Positions 14,693-26,270 of a stretch of DNA of 64,000 nucleotides are shown in pieces (position 1 is the stretch's first letter; every line of letters starts with the position of its first letter). This DNA is from Pochonia chlamydosporia 170 (taxonomy: Eukaryota; Ascomycota; Sordariomycetes; Hypocreales; Clavicipitaceae): positions 868,001 to 932,000 of the forward strand of contig NC_035795.1 in the NCBI RefSeq assembly GCF_001653235.2, given 5' to 3'. The notes under the pieces are model-generated. The model was given only the letters and a program-made list of their open reading frames with translations. It was not told the DNA's origin and did no database searches. The position numbers were made by a program, and so were the translations under genes.

Positions 14693-17463
14693 TGCAAGAC
14701 TCCCTCCCGGCCGACCACAAAAAAAGTCTAATCGGTTCGAGAAGCTGACTCGGAAATTTGGCCAAGTCCGAGGCACAGCCCAGCAACAGAAGAGCAAGGG
14801 GCCAAGCCAACAACCCTTTACCAGCACCGACCGGCTCATTCACCTGATCCGTCTGCATCTGCATGCCGTGGTCTAATTACTCTACTCCGTACTCTCCTTG
14901 GGATTTTGGAATTTTCTTCGGTCTCTTCCCTTCCCTGCCCACCGTGCGCAATTCTTCGGAGGGAGGCGGAAGACCCAAAAGACCTTCTGAGTAGGTGGTC
15001 TTGCGCACGGTCCTGGATGGAACGGTCCGTAGTATTCGAACGCGTGTTCTAATCCTCCGGGGAAGGCGGTTCGTACAGTTCTAGAAACCTTTGCAGAAGT
15101 GCTCCGTCCATGTCTTAGTTTTTTTGCCCCCCGTTGGGGTCGAAGATCGATCGGCGAGATGGCGGCCTGGCTTGCTTGCTTGCTTGCCTGCGTGCGTGCG
15201 TGCACGGGCGGAATGTGTTTTGCTGTGCGAGATTGATTGAGCGAGTGAGTAAGAGTGCTGACGGGCTTTTCTTGTTGTCGTCATTGTGTCGCCTGGGCAC
15301 CTAGGTAGGCTTGATCTGTCTGTGAGTGTGACTGTGATTATGCTTGATGATTTACATGCCTAGCTTGGTAGGTAGGTTTGTTTGATCGGCCCTAACAGTT
15401 ACCTCAACGGTGCGAATAATGGTCCCGTGAGGACCTCTGTGGGACTGCTTATTGCGACCTTGAGAAATACATGTGTTGTGAATGACTGTGTGGTTTGAAT
15501 TGTCTTATTAGACGCTTGATTGATTGATTTGTTTCTTGTCATATGGCTTAGAGGTCTAAAATCAGATAGGCTGGTGTAGGGTAGTCTAATGTTTGAACGA
15601 ACATACATCATACTTATTGGAGTTTGAGGAAAGGATGCCGTTTACAGGAAGATGATGATGACGGGAGAATTCGTTGACCGTATCTTTCTCTTCGGGGCAA
15701 TTAATCCGTTTATTACAGGCCCTATGAGTTTTCGGTTCTTCATTCGCAAAGTCAGCGCCATATGTCATCATTTATCAGAGTGACAGACAGGCTCGGAGAC
15801 CATATGCAAGACTTCTCAAATGCGCACTACAGAGAGCGATTAAAATAAAAGCAATTTAATCCATCTGTACAATTGTGACAGCATCACATCACATTTCTAC
15901 GCACAAGAATGACGGACAGCTACGACACCTGGAGTGTAGGGTAGGTAGCAAATGCGGAATACAACTCGAGCATATGGGAATCAGATACCGACGACTGACC
16001 CAGTGCTGAGACTGTTGTCTGGAGTGATGATGACGTGTAATGGGTTTCCCTATAAAGTAGGAAGTTTGGCAGATAGACGGGTGTGCTATTTTTGCTGTGG
16101 TGTTATGGCATTACTTGTGAGGTTGAACAGAGATGCAGTACTGCCACTGCGATATGAACTGGATGGATTTGGGTTCTGGGTGCGACAATGTAGTTTATGA
16201 CAGTTTTCTTCATTGAAATTTGGACAATGAGTATGCCGTTCTTGTGATATGCCACCTCTGAGGATATTGTGTATTCGTCTGTACGCTGGATTGTATTGCA
16301 GTACTGTTTCAAGTATGCCGTGTTGTTGCACCAAACGTGCAGGAAGTAGATGGATTTAGACGAAATTCAAGGTTAACGTTGTGGCTACGTCTCAAACAGT
16401 CTTGGGAATGTAAAGTCCTGAAGAGGATTGGTAGGCTTGCGTTGGGCTTTTATCTGGTATCTCCGAGGTGCTGCGAGCTACGATAGAGTGAACTTGACGA
16501 TTGAGCGCTGTTTGTGTACTTCACAGGTTATCTGTTGCCATTGACGCACGAGTGAGAAAGCAATACTTAGTGATTGGGTTGAGGCTTTGGACCACAATGA
16601 GTGTATCCTGTGCTTGCTGGTTGATAAGAATATCGAAAGTTAAGGTGAGTTGGCTGTGTCGAACAAAAAGCTGCAGGGCAACTTGCATGCGTAGAGGGCC
16701 AGCTACAATGTCTCACGCCTTGGAGTCTTGATGATGAACATAGCAGATAAGGGAGGCTAGATAAACAGATTTGAGATACTTTGTATGGTGGTGTGATAAT
16801 AGAACCTCGCATTGGTCTAAGCTGCGCATTTTATATTGTCTGCTTGCCTGTATACTCATCTCATCGCGGCAACAATGGCATTCAATGAGGTATACCGCTA
16901 TTAGATGAAGAGCGGGAATCTCGTAAGATCACGGATGAAGAAGACGGGCGTGTTGTAGACCCAGTCAAGTTGCCTTCCTGGTGTAGAATTTGGTAGAGAA
17001 GTCCCCCGGGTCGCGGGTTGGGTCTGTCAACGGCAGCTTGGAGCTATTGTCTTAGGATTCTTGCTGGAATTGTCTCCGATTGCACAGTTTCAAAGATGAT
17101 GTGCGGTATTGATGGGTTGTGCAACGCCTGCTCTGACTCTTTACTGGAAGTCTAAAGCATTGTATTAAATAAGTGTTATTTGGAACAACTGAAAGTGTGT
17201 AACATGGCGAGATGAGTGTAGTAAATGAGGCAGCGTGGCAGAAGCGGTACAGCATAAAACGCAAGTAAGAACTCTGGTGCATGTTCCGCGTACGCATGCT
17301 GAATAGTCAAATGCGTTACATTTACATGTGCATGTTGTTTTAAAAGAAACACAATGTCATTACATGGCGATTCAGACAATAGGTGTGTGGTGTGGAACCA
17401 ATCCAGCAAGCGGGGCTGTAGACGTTTAAGTAAAAATAATGGGGCTTCAAGCTTTGAGATCAA
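14693..17463. other. Intergenic region
   Basis: No supportable gene. It contains a short CTTG/CGTG microsatellite at about 15169-15204 and an AT-richer part from about 15.3 kb onwards. Nothing else was recognised up to the tRNA gene. Confidence 0.55.
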
Positions 17464-17544
17464 GGCAACATGGCCGAGTGGTTAAGGCGACAGACTCGAA
17501 ATCTGTTGGGTTCGCCCGCGTCAGTTCGAATCTGGCTGTTGTCG
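17464..17544 (+). tRNA. tRNA-Ser(CGA)
   Basis: A complete class II tRNA of 81 nt without an intron. The acceptor stem GGCAACA pairs with TGTTGTC (one G:U pair), with discriminator G. The A box (TGGCCGAGTGG) and B box (GTTCGAATC) are present. The anticodon stem CAGA/TCTG encloses a loop reading CTCGAAA, giving anticodon CGA, which reads UCG serine codons. The extra arm is GGGTTCGCCC-like, as expected for serine tRNAs. The T stem is GTCAG/CTGGC. A T-rich run directly after the 3' end (17546-17551) fits a polymerase III terminator. It stands alone, far from any protein gene. Confidence 0.95.
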
Positions 17545-18922
17545 TTCTTTTTGCACTTTTGCACCATTTTTTTTGATACTTGGCCGGCGTATTTTGAGGC
17601 TCTACCATTTGTATAGTCAATTATTGTTTTTTTTTCTCTTTTAATTCCTTGGATTTTTTTTTATATGCAATGGTAGTACTACTGGACATGATGGGCTGTC
17701 CAGCTTGGTAAGTGGATAGGAGACGTGATGATGGAGCCAGTGGCCCCTTTAACCTTGCTTTGCCCAAGAAAGCAAGTGCTCACGTGTGCTACGAGCAATC
17801 TCAATGCAACTGGGCAATAGACGCAATCAGGATTTGAGAGGTAGCAACATTAGTGGGTGATGCTGCTGTGCTCAGAACAGTCAATTCAGCAACCTCGTGT
17901 ATGCGAATGCTGCATGAAATGAGTTGAGACATAGCTGTCATCTCATGCAAAGTTTGGATGGTGGAGAAACAAGCTTTGTGGCCTCGTGTTTTTGTCTTCA
18001 GGGACATGGGAAGGGCCAACGGGTCGGTCGGTAGAGGACTTGGCGATTGCAGGGCTGATGGAAATGATGCAGACAGGCTACTGAGGCCCTAGGTATGGAG
18101 AAGGTTGAGTTCTTGTCGACATGGACATTGGCATGGACATGGATTGAAGTCAAGCTAGAAGTGGTCTCGGTTGGCTTGAGCCTGGTTCAATTTGATGTTC
18201 GAATAAGAGGCCGCATGCAGGCCATTCCCCTTCAATGTTTGACTCCATGTCTGTAGAGCCTGGTTCTGGTAGCTCATGTCGCTGTGATTTGACTCCCCGC
18301 AGCGCTCTGCTGCACACCTTGGTGGAGCTGGCAGCCCCCTTAGTGGCGCCCTCACTGCCGGCCCTCTGTGGTCGAGTCAAGGTTCCTCTGTGGTCCCCTG
18401 TGGTCCGCTGTGGTCCGTTGATCTTCGCTAACGGCAGCCCCTGACTTGTGCACCCTTGGGCCACCCAAATCCCCATCTTGCTGCTTACTCATATCACAGC
18501 CCGCCGCCAGCCAATTGACTGCCGTGTCCGTCTCACCAAAACGGAAGTCGCGTCCAAGCATCGAATTCCAGCAAATTTGTCCCGCCTTCAGACATCCACG
18601 CCAAATCCAATCCAGTCCTTGTCCCTCTCAGTCCACTCCCGAGTCTCCGGAAAAAGAACCAGACTCGACTCCCATCCTTTCCGTCGCCTTCACCCCAACG
18701 CTCGTTCTAGTTTGCACTTTCAATATTGTATTCTCTGCGCCGTGTCGATGCGAATGGACTCTTTATAAACGTTTAGCGATTTATTCATTTCTTGTGCTTC
18801 TACTCTGCTTTTCCTTTGCTGCCGCCGGATACGGTCGCTCACTCCCTCACGCTTGAAACTCGTCCCGTCCGCAGCTTCCATCCCTCTCCTTGTCGACCGA
18901 CGACGACGACAACCACGGCATC
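17545..18922. other. Intergenic region before the Any1-like gene
   Basis: No gene recognised. The last few hundred bases are C- and T-rich and are presumably promoter and 5' leader of the gene starting at 18923. A TTTATA-type element at about 18760 could contribute to its promoter. Confidence 0.5.
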
Positions 18923-20051
18923 ATGACTTGGCTTACCAACTTGACGGGCTTTGTTGCCCCCTTCTTCATCATCATGTCGCCCATTATATCCTACGGCGAC
19001 CAGATTCTCGCCATGCATCGGAATAAATCTAGCGCAGGCTTTTCCTTGGATATCCCACTGATCATGCTGGTGGCATCGTTTCTCAGGTATGCTTGCAGCT
19101 CGCGATTTACCAACTGCGAATGTTCTTATGCATGCGCGCGGACGATGCGGAGCTGTGTCATCACCCTATACAACAGCCCTGTGCTAATTTGTGCCGTCTA
19201 GAATCTTTTACTGGCCTGGTGCTCGATTCGATGCGAGTCTGCTGGTGCAGTCGTTGATCATGGTCGTGGTGCAGCTGATTTTGCTCAAGATTGCCCTGGA
19301 ACATAGACCACTGCCTGCGACTAAGGGCGGTGAGGGTAGCATACCATTTTCTGGCCTCGAGAGCGGCGGTCCGTTCTCCCTTCAGCGCCCGTACAACTTT
19401 TGGCAGTGGCGGTCGCACAAGCCGTAGGTGACAATGGACTGACTGTGCCCAGCGCTGGAGCTACCAATGCTTTATGCAAAGGTGATGCAACGGCGGCGGG
19501 CGCGAGTAAAAGGAACAATTTGCTAATGTTACACGCACCACAGGTACTGGCACTTCCTCCTCTACCTTCTCGGCGGCCTCATTGTCTGCGAAGTCCTCTT
19601 CCGACCCATGGAACCCATCTACGACGCCTACTCTGTGCTCATCGGATACCTCGGCCTCTCTATCGAAGCGACCCTGCCCATCCCCCAGCTCATCGCCAAT
19701 GCCCAATCACAGTCATGCAAGGGCTTCCGGCTCTCTGTCCTGGCGAGCTGGATTGGCGGTGATGCAATGAAGGTGTTTTGGTTCTTTACGTCTACGAGCG
19801 AGATCCCGCTAGCTTTCAAAGTCTGCGGCTGCTTCCAGGCGGCGTGCGACTGTTTACTGGGTGTTCAGTATTTTATGTACGGAGCTGGGGATAACGAAGC
19901 CATTTTGAAAGAGCATGCCATGGAAGAGGCGCACTGGGCACATGGCCACCGAAATTCACACTCACACTCACACTCGCACTCGCACTCTCATACACGCAGC
20001 CTGTCACCCGGAAAGCGAGGCACCGTATTCAGCGACACCGAGACGGAATAG
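18923..20051 (+). CDS. ANY1: PQ-loop membrane protein, Any1/Cfs1 type
   Basis: Three exons: 18923-19086, 19202-19423 and 19544-20051, giving 297 residues. Donors are GTATGC and GTAGGT. The second intron has a CTAAT branch site shortly before its CAG acceptor. The protein has several hydrophobic segments arranged as two PQ-loop repeats: GDQ at 25-27 (D in place of P) and PQ at 176-177, each followed by a conserved K/S-rich cytosolic turn. The long conserved stretches (for example SSAGFSLDIPLIMLVAS) match the fungal family that includes yeast Any1 (YMR010W), a Golgi/endosome protein that antagonises phospholipid flippases; the function is transferred from the family. The tail at 262-280 is a His-Ser repeat followed by a Ser/Lys-rich end, probably cytosolic. 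An upstream in-frame TTG is not a credible start; the ATG at 18923 is chosen. Confidence 0.88.
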
Positions 20052-21229
20052 ATGACTGTCTTGGGGACGGTTTTAAGCTTGTTACGTGACGGGAAGGCGA
20101 GGATGCAGACCGACCGCCTCTTGCTTACACTTGGTTGTCTGCAAGGGCATGAGGGCATATATGCGAATGGGGGAAGGACTGCTGTCGACATATCTCATGA
20201 GTGCGCCCCGTGAGAGCATCGCAGGACTGAATGCAATTGAGGGGCGGAATCGAACTGGTAGAAACGATCACGGTACGGGTGCGAGTATGGGTGCAATTGA
20301 GGGTTAAATCCAAAGAAACAGGATACACATATGGCGGATAAAGTGATGTAGGTTTGGCGAGTCTGGAGTTGGTCTGGATACAGGATCAGGTTCAAAGCGT
20401 TGGTTGGAAGCTGGAGGACTGGAAACGAAACTCAGGCATCTCGCCCCTGGCGCGTCAGGCGTTAAGTCATGATAGAGCGGTACAGCCAAGCCCGCAAGAC
20501 CACGGGGTATTTAGTCCGCCCGTGAGCATAAAGGCGCGTATATAATATTGTAATAAGAGCCCAAGAGGCATTTATTTGAGAATATCAAGTTAAAACTGTT
20601 CACTTTTCCCATGTTGTGGTGTCTATTGTGCAGTCATTGTCGACGTCAGTTGTAGCCGCTATCGAGCCTGCACCACGCAACTCCTGGATTTGGGGGATCC
20701 GAGTGCCCAGCCACCTCATTTTCACCTTGCATCATCAGGCGACAACCGCCATTGGTAGTAGGCAACCAATTATTCAATTGTCTTTGCGACGTTGTTACTG
20801 AGCTGCATCTCCTGCAGGTTGATTGATTTGACGGCTCTCGAGGTTTGTCACCGCACAATCTAACCCGTTTGCCCATACGGGACCTTAAACTCAATCACGT
20901 CCTCACCATATAACACCACTTTACGTCAACAACTTCACCTTCCTACTAAGCTAACCAAAATATCTATCCATTTCAAGTCTCGAAAAAGATCTGCGTTTGA
21001 AGGCCGATCAACTGCCCGTTTGCAGTGTCGAGCAGCCGAGTTCACTTTCTCGTCACTTTTGTCGGCTGGTGGCAGCTGGCAGGGGCGTGTATATCTGCTG
21101 GCGGCGGGGGCTTTTGCGCCTTTGACTTTTTTTTCATCTTTCGGGTTTGGGACCGATATTTGGGGATTTTCGGTTTTTCTTGTTGCGTGGATTTAGGTGC
21201 TTGAGGGTACGTGGTTGAAGATTTTGAGA
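20052..21229. other. Intergenic region
   Basis: This is the 3' side of the Any1-like gene and the distal promoter of the gene at 21666. No gene was recognised. Confidence 0.5.
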
Positions 21230-21570
21230 CTGCGATACCTGCACGGCATTGGCTGAGATTTGAGGACGAGTTTATGAGATTGATGCGAGGGTATTGGCGA
21301 GTGCGATACTTGCGGTTTTTGATGACGATTTCTTGAGATTTGATCAGAGGTATCTAGGAGGTACGGATAGTTGCAACCTTCAACACTACTACGAGGACGG
21401 AGACTTGCGATCTTCAACAGCAATTTCACGAGATTTTGATACAGAAGTATCAAGCAGGTAAGGATCCTTGATCTTCAACAACGATTTTTTGAGATTTTGA
21501 TACAGAGGTATCAAAGAAAACGAACAATTGCAACCTTCAACCCACTACGGGGACGGTGCTTGCGATATAC
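21213..21570. repeat. Degenerate tandem repeats with dyad symmetry upstream of the 21666 gene
   Basis: A block of diverged repeat units with spacing of about 60 bp, each built around GAGATTTTGAT. The two best copies contain the palindrome TTGATAC-N4-GTATCAA at 21436-21453 and 21497-21514, 61 bp apart. Weaker copies start at about 21340 and 21280. A second shared element of about 45 bp (TTGCAACCTTCAAC... to CTTGCGAT) occurs at about 21371-21416 and 21528-21570. The block ends less than 100 bp before the start codon, so it lies in the promoter or 5' leader. Confidence 0.75.
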
Positions 21571-21665
21571 GCACCGAGAAAACGAGTTCAGATTCAACCA
21601 CATCCCAAGCTACTACACCATTTCACACCATCACACCACATCCTCCGAACCATCAACCAAACAAA

Positions 21666-22673
21666 ATGGCACCAACAACCGCCAAAGCCAACTACAAGAC
21701 CTACGAGGCCCAAGCCCGTATGGTGAGAGCCATCGTCGCCGCACACCCCGACGTAAAATGGAACTACAAGGGTAAGTCAACTTTCGTCTTTTTTCCACCC
21801 CCCCTTCCCCCATCACACGTTTCTCCCCATCACCCGGGACGAAAGTGACGCTTCGTCCCAGAAATCGTCGCCTGCTACGGCTCCGACATGACAGAGCACG
21901 CACTTAATCACCGCTTCCGGCGCCTCAAGGCCCAGTCCCTCATCATCCGTCACGGCCGCACCCAAGGCTTCGACATGAAGAACCTAGTCGTGGAAGAGGG
22001 GATGCCAGCTTCCCAAGATGCAGTTGACAAGAACAGTACGCCGTCACATTTCTATTTGCTCTTTTTTGTGTCCCGCTCTTATCAAGTTACTGAGGCTAAC
22101 TACGCAGACATTGCCAAATACTTTGGCCAATCTACCGCCGACGGAATCCAGTTCCAGTTCCGGACCATTAAAAAGGACGCAGACCACCTTCGTCAGGTAC
22201 ACAACTCGGGGGGCGATGTGGCGAATTGCCTACCCCTCGGAACGCCGACCAAAAGTGTCCGCACACCGGGGAGTCGTAAGCGCGGGCGAGACGTGAAGCC
22301 CAGCTCCGATGAGTCCGAGGACGTCGAGAAAGACTGGAGCGAGGAGGAGACCCCGTCGAAGCGTGGTCGTGCGCTCCCATCGGGCCAGAAGAACGGCGGG
22401 ACGCGTAGGGCTGCTGTGCGGGCGAACGCTACTATCGCTAGTGCCGCGGAGCAGGATGAACAGGAACAGGAGCAGGAGGACGATGGACAGAGGGCCATTG
22501 CTGTGAAGGAGGAGTATGTTTCGCTTTTTGGGGATCCTGGTGCGGGGGGGAGTGCCGGTGCGTTTACGGAATTGTCGACTGATCCGGTTATTTCGAGTAC
22601 CATGAACATGAGCATGTATTCGGATGCGTTTTATGAGGGGGTGGGGGATGATTACCTCGAGGGGGAGATTTAG
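21666..22673 (+). CDS. Putative fungal DNA-binding protein (duplicated helical motif)
   Basis: Three exons: 21666-21771, 21862-22035 and 22108-22673, giving 281 residues; donors GTAAGT and GTACGC, acceptors CAG. The N-terminal 95 residues hold two similar units of the form I-x(3)-[YF]-[GF], then a turn, then a helix with FR and basic residues (VACYGSDMTEHALNHRFRRL and IAKYFGQSTADGIQFQFRTI). This resembles the Myb/SANT- or winged-helix-like modules seen in many uncharacterised fungal proteins. The middle is rich in K, R, S and E, with likely nuclear-localisation runs (SRKRGRD, SKRGR), followed by an E/Q-rich acidic stretch and a Met/Tyr-containing acidic C-terminus. I infer a nuclear regulatory protein but cannot name a target or orthologue. 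An intron inside HLRQVHNSGG cannot be excluded, although the frame stays open there. Confidence 0.75.
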
Positions 22674-22906
22674 ATGGTTTGTGAGGGGATTGATGGGAGG
22701 GATATTGATGGCTTGGTATAAATGGAATGAGGGATATTGATTGCATGGTATGAATGGATGGAATGGAATGGATCATATGGAAAGGCGAAAAGGATGCCAG
22801 ATAAAGGCAGAGGATCAAAATTACTTGCTTAGCTACTCAATACACGAAGATACCCATAGTATACACTCAACTGGAACACTTATATTCATCTTTATATTCT
22901 TGTCCA

Positions 22907-24913
22907 TCACCCCAGGAGCAACTTCCACAGCGCCTCCCTGTCTATAAAATCGTGATGAATAATATTCACAAGCCAATAGTCCGACCGAATACCACTCAAC
23001 AGCTTCTCGCTCTCCGACCCCCGTCCATACACCTTTGCCCATTCCCCCCACAGACCAAACGCCTCCTCGCTCCACGCCCTGAAACTAACCTCCTCGATGA
23101 TCGTGGGCGTCACAATCTCCTTGCCCGGAAACACACCCCACGTTACGGCGTTGGTGCTCGCTGCGACGGTGCGTGTGGAAACACCCCCCGTGACGTCGGA
23201 CGAGACAAACTCGCCCTTTGCGTTAGCCGCGTAGAAGCACACGCTGTCGCAGTAGTCTGAGCCCTTTAGCTTATCTGCCAGAAGGGCCCAGTCCGCTGAC
23301 GGGAGGAAGAATTCCGCAAACGCCTTTTGGAATACGAAGCCATTGCGTGGCCCCCAGCCGAATGTCCTGTCGCTGGAGGAGAGGCCATTGACGGCTGGTT
23401 GGGAGGCCACTGTCAGCCAGCCCTTGGTGTTCATGTCCATTAGACGGGATTGGATGGTGGACGATTCGGGGGATAGGCCTTCTTCGCTCCATGGGATTGA
23501 GGGTACTTCGCCCTTGATGTGTTTGACGAATACGTTGTTGACGTCTTCGCGGGTCGTGGGTCGGCCCCAGAGCGTGACGGCCTGTGTTACCGACATGTGT
23601 AGGCTGACGCCGTAGCCGTCGATTTCACCATACGCCGGCGACCTTGAATCACCGAATCGGCCGTTGGGGAAGTCATCCCATGTGGCCTCTCTGCCCAAGA
23701 CGCCTTCGCCTTCGGAAATGGCAAGCGTATTCGCGCGAGAGTTGATGCTCTCGGCTGGTACGCCTGCTTCTTGGCCTGTGGCCTCCCATTCGGGGTGTGT
23801 TGCTGGTCGACCTCCGACGATGACACGGTTGTGAGGATCAGATCCAACGGATGAGTGTCGTCTGGATGTTCTAGAATGCGTTGACGTGCGGGTGCCGTTG
23901 ACCTGGATTGCTGGAGGGGAGAGTGCGCCGTCGTCAATGACAGCCTCGTCGTTCTCCGACTCATCTGGAATAAGGCCGGTTCTCTCGACAATAAAGGATA
24001 CAGCCTTTTCCAAGTTGAGGGTGTAAAAGTGGAATCCTCTGCGTCCTGGTGTTCGGTTCTTGATCGTTCTGATTTGATCAATGAGTTCACTGATTACGTC
24101 CACGCCAACCAACTTGACTTTTTCGTCGTCACCTTTGACGGCATCGAGACGATCCATGATGGCGGTTGGCATTTTGGCATGGCTGAGTTTGGTTGTTCTC
24201 TTGATCATTTGGTAGCTCTGAATGGGCATCAGACCAGGCAGGATGGGTATTGTTTTGAAAGCACCACTGGGGTGTTCTCGAAGCGTCTTTTCGAAATGGT
24301 CGTACGCATTAATGTCGAAGAAGAGCTGTGTCATGATGAAGTCGGCGCCAGCTTGTACCTTGTCCACAAGGTATGGCAGATCATGCTCCAAACTTTGTCC
24401 CAGTGGATGGGACTCATCAGAGTGGCCCTCGGGATATGCTGCAACTCCAATGCAGAAATGATCCCCATGCTTCTTGCGAATGTATTGCACAAGGTCAATG
24501 GCCCATGTAAAGTCTTCTTGTCCATCATCTTCCGGATCGCTCGCATCGCGGTATTCCTCTTTCCGGGGAGGGTCGCCACGGAGAGCGAGAATGTTACGGA
24601 TGCCGAGAGCTTTGGCATCATCGAGAGCCTTGTCGATAAGGCGCTTGCTCATGTTGGTGCAAGTCAAATGAAGACATGTTGTCAGGCCAAGCTCGCGCTG
24701 GCAGAGCTCCGCGAGCTCCAGAGATTTGGTTGCTGTTGACCCTCCGGCTCCCCAGGTCACATTGACAAAGAGAGGCTTAAGAGCTTGTTCCATGCGCTGT
24801 AGTCGGTGGCGCAAGTTGGAAAAGCCCATGGCCGTCTTGGGCGGGAAAAACTCGAGAGAAAAGTACTCCCTATCAGCCGGCAGCGCGGCAATCTTGTCTG
24901 TGATTTTGTCCAT
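22907..24913 (-). CDS. MET12: Methylenetetrahydrofolate reductase, MET12 type
   Basis: A single uninterrupted frame of 668 residues. The enzyme reduces 5,10-methylene-THF to 5-methyl-THF, the methyl donor for methionine synthesis, using FAD. The N-terminal catalytic barrel (about 1-310) carries EFFPPK, with the conserved glutamate at 21, then TWGAGGST at 53-60, LTCTN at 83-87 and ALRGDPPR at 110-117 with the conserved aspartate at 114. The C-terminal regulatory domain (about 400-668) has DFPNGRFGDSRSPAYGEIDG and the FGWGPRNGFVFQKAF block. Wording of these blocks is closer to yeast Met12 than to Met13. The linker contains a Ser/Arg-rich segment with RRHSSVGSD. It is convergent with the preceding gene (233 bp apart) and divergent from the leucyl-tRNA synthetase gene. 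Confidence 0.95.
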   Translation of the reverse strand: MDKITDKIAALPADREYFSLEFFPPKTAMGFSNLRHRLQRMEQALKPLFVNVTWGAGGSTATKSLELAELCQRELGLTTCLHLTCTNMSKRLIDKALDDAKALGIRNILALRGDPPRKEEYRDASDPEDDGQEDFTWAIDLVQYIRKKHGDHFCIGVAAYPEGHSDESHPLGQSLEHDLPYLVDKVQAGADFIMTQLFFDINAYDHFEKTLREHPSGAFKTIPILPGLMPIQSYQMIKRTTKLSHAKMPTAIMDRLDAVKGDDEKVKLVGVDVISELIDQIRTIKNRTPGRRGFHFYTLNLEKAVSFIVERTGLIPDESENDEAVIDDGALSPPAIQVNGTRTSTHSRTSRRHSSVGSDPHNRVIVGGRPATHPEWEATGQEAGVPAESINSRANTLAISEGEGVLGREATWDDFPNGRFGDSRSPAYGEIDGYGVSLHMSVTQAVTLWGRPTTREDVNNVFVKHIKGEVPSIPWSEEGLSPESSTIQSRLMDMNTKGWLTVASQPAVNGLSSSDRTFGWGPRNGFVFQKAFAEFFLPSADWALLADKLKGSDYCDSVCFYAANAKGEFVSSDVTGGVSTRTVAASTNAVTWGVFPGKEIVTPTIIEEVSFRAWSEEAFGLWGEWAKVYGRGSESEKLLSGIRSDYWLVNIIHHDFIDREALWKLLLG

Positions 24914-26270
24914 GCTGGCAACTGTCCAAGTGTGACGAGCAATGGAATGTGCGGAATAGGAGGAAGTCGTCCAAGGAAGTCGTCCAATCTTGTTACCTTA
25001 TACTCCGTAGTCGGATTCGTCCAGTCGACTTTGAGCCAAGTCGGTCACGATGCAAGATGCCGCGACGGAGATAGCTCGGTGGCGACGAGCCGAACCCAAA
25101 CTGCGTTATCGCAGCCAAATGGAGGGGAAGGTGGGATGCAACACGACGATGGCGAAAGACGAGCAGCTTATGCGACGATTTGCGAGGTGCATCTGCTGTT
25201 TAAAACATGCAGATATGCCTGGATTTGAGGATTGATGGCACGCAAACACGACGTACCGAACGACTGAAAGTTGGAGAATCAAGTATCACAAGAAAACTGA
25301 GCTGGAGATGAGGAGTCTGGGTCTCCAGTAACCTAGTCCCAGTCCAAAGCCGAAGAAAGCCACAAATGCGGCCGGCCCATGATCAAAAAGTCTGGCAGCA
25401 GCGACCAAGAGGGTCCCTTGGTCGTCGTGGGTCAGTTGATGTACCCAAGCAAGCAGTCCAGAACATCCAGCTCTTTCACACCAGACCAGACAGACAACTT
25501 CAGCTGGCGCAACCCCACTTGCAATCCAACAAGAACGGAGGAGATTTTTCGCAGTCCTTTTGCGTCTTCGATATGGGTCTGGTTGGATGTGGGGTAAAGT
25601 TTGGAGATTGGATGAGGCGTGATTGACGAATTGAAGACGATGGTGGGGCAGGAAGTTGTGCAATCAATGACTGAATGACCCAACAGAGGTGCGTCGATTA
25701 CTGGGGTCGTGCTTGCCTGCAATCTGGACATTGGATGTTGGGATTGATGGACAGACGAATAACGGCAGGTGCAAGGGAGACGAGGAAGGAGACATTGCAT
25801 TTGGCAGGTCAGAGGTCGCATATTGGTTGGTGTTAGTCTGCCCAAATGGTCAAGACCCCTCACGACTGACGTCGATAGTGGCGATTTGTGCAGGCAAAGA
25901 CAGGAAAGATTCTGGCTGCTTGCTACTCAGTAAATCTCGATCCTTCCATTTACACCAGACACTCTTGACGCTACGGCAAAACCTGAGATCGCCGTCCATC
26001 CTTGCTCTGTTGTTGTGATGCCGGAACTTCATGACCCAGGTTGCTGTGCTCTGATCTCCCAGCAGTCGCTACATGTGTATATGTACCCACCACCAAATGA
26101 CGCACCACGCCTTAAACGGCAGTAGCCCCCTGCAGGGTCCTGCCGCTCCGAACATCGCATGGCCATTTGCTGTCACACATTCAAACTTTTGACCACCGTT
26201 ATACCTAGCTCCAATAGCTCCAAGCTGACCAGACCTTCGTCGCCACACCCAACACGATGCAATCGCCCTC
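24914..26270. other. Divergent promoter region, MTHFR / leucyl-tRNA synthetase
   Basis: About 1.36 kb between two divergently transcribed genes, with no gene recognised. It includes TACTCCGTA at 25001-25009 and must hold both promoters. Confidence 0.6.

Noticed and set aside
24029..24739. A 236-codon plus-strand frame
   Set aside because: Antisense of the methylenetetrahydrofolate reductase gene.
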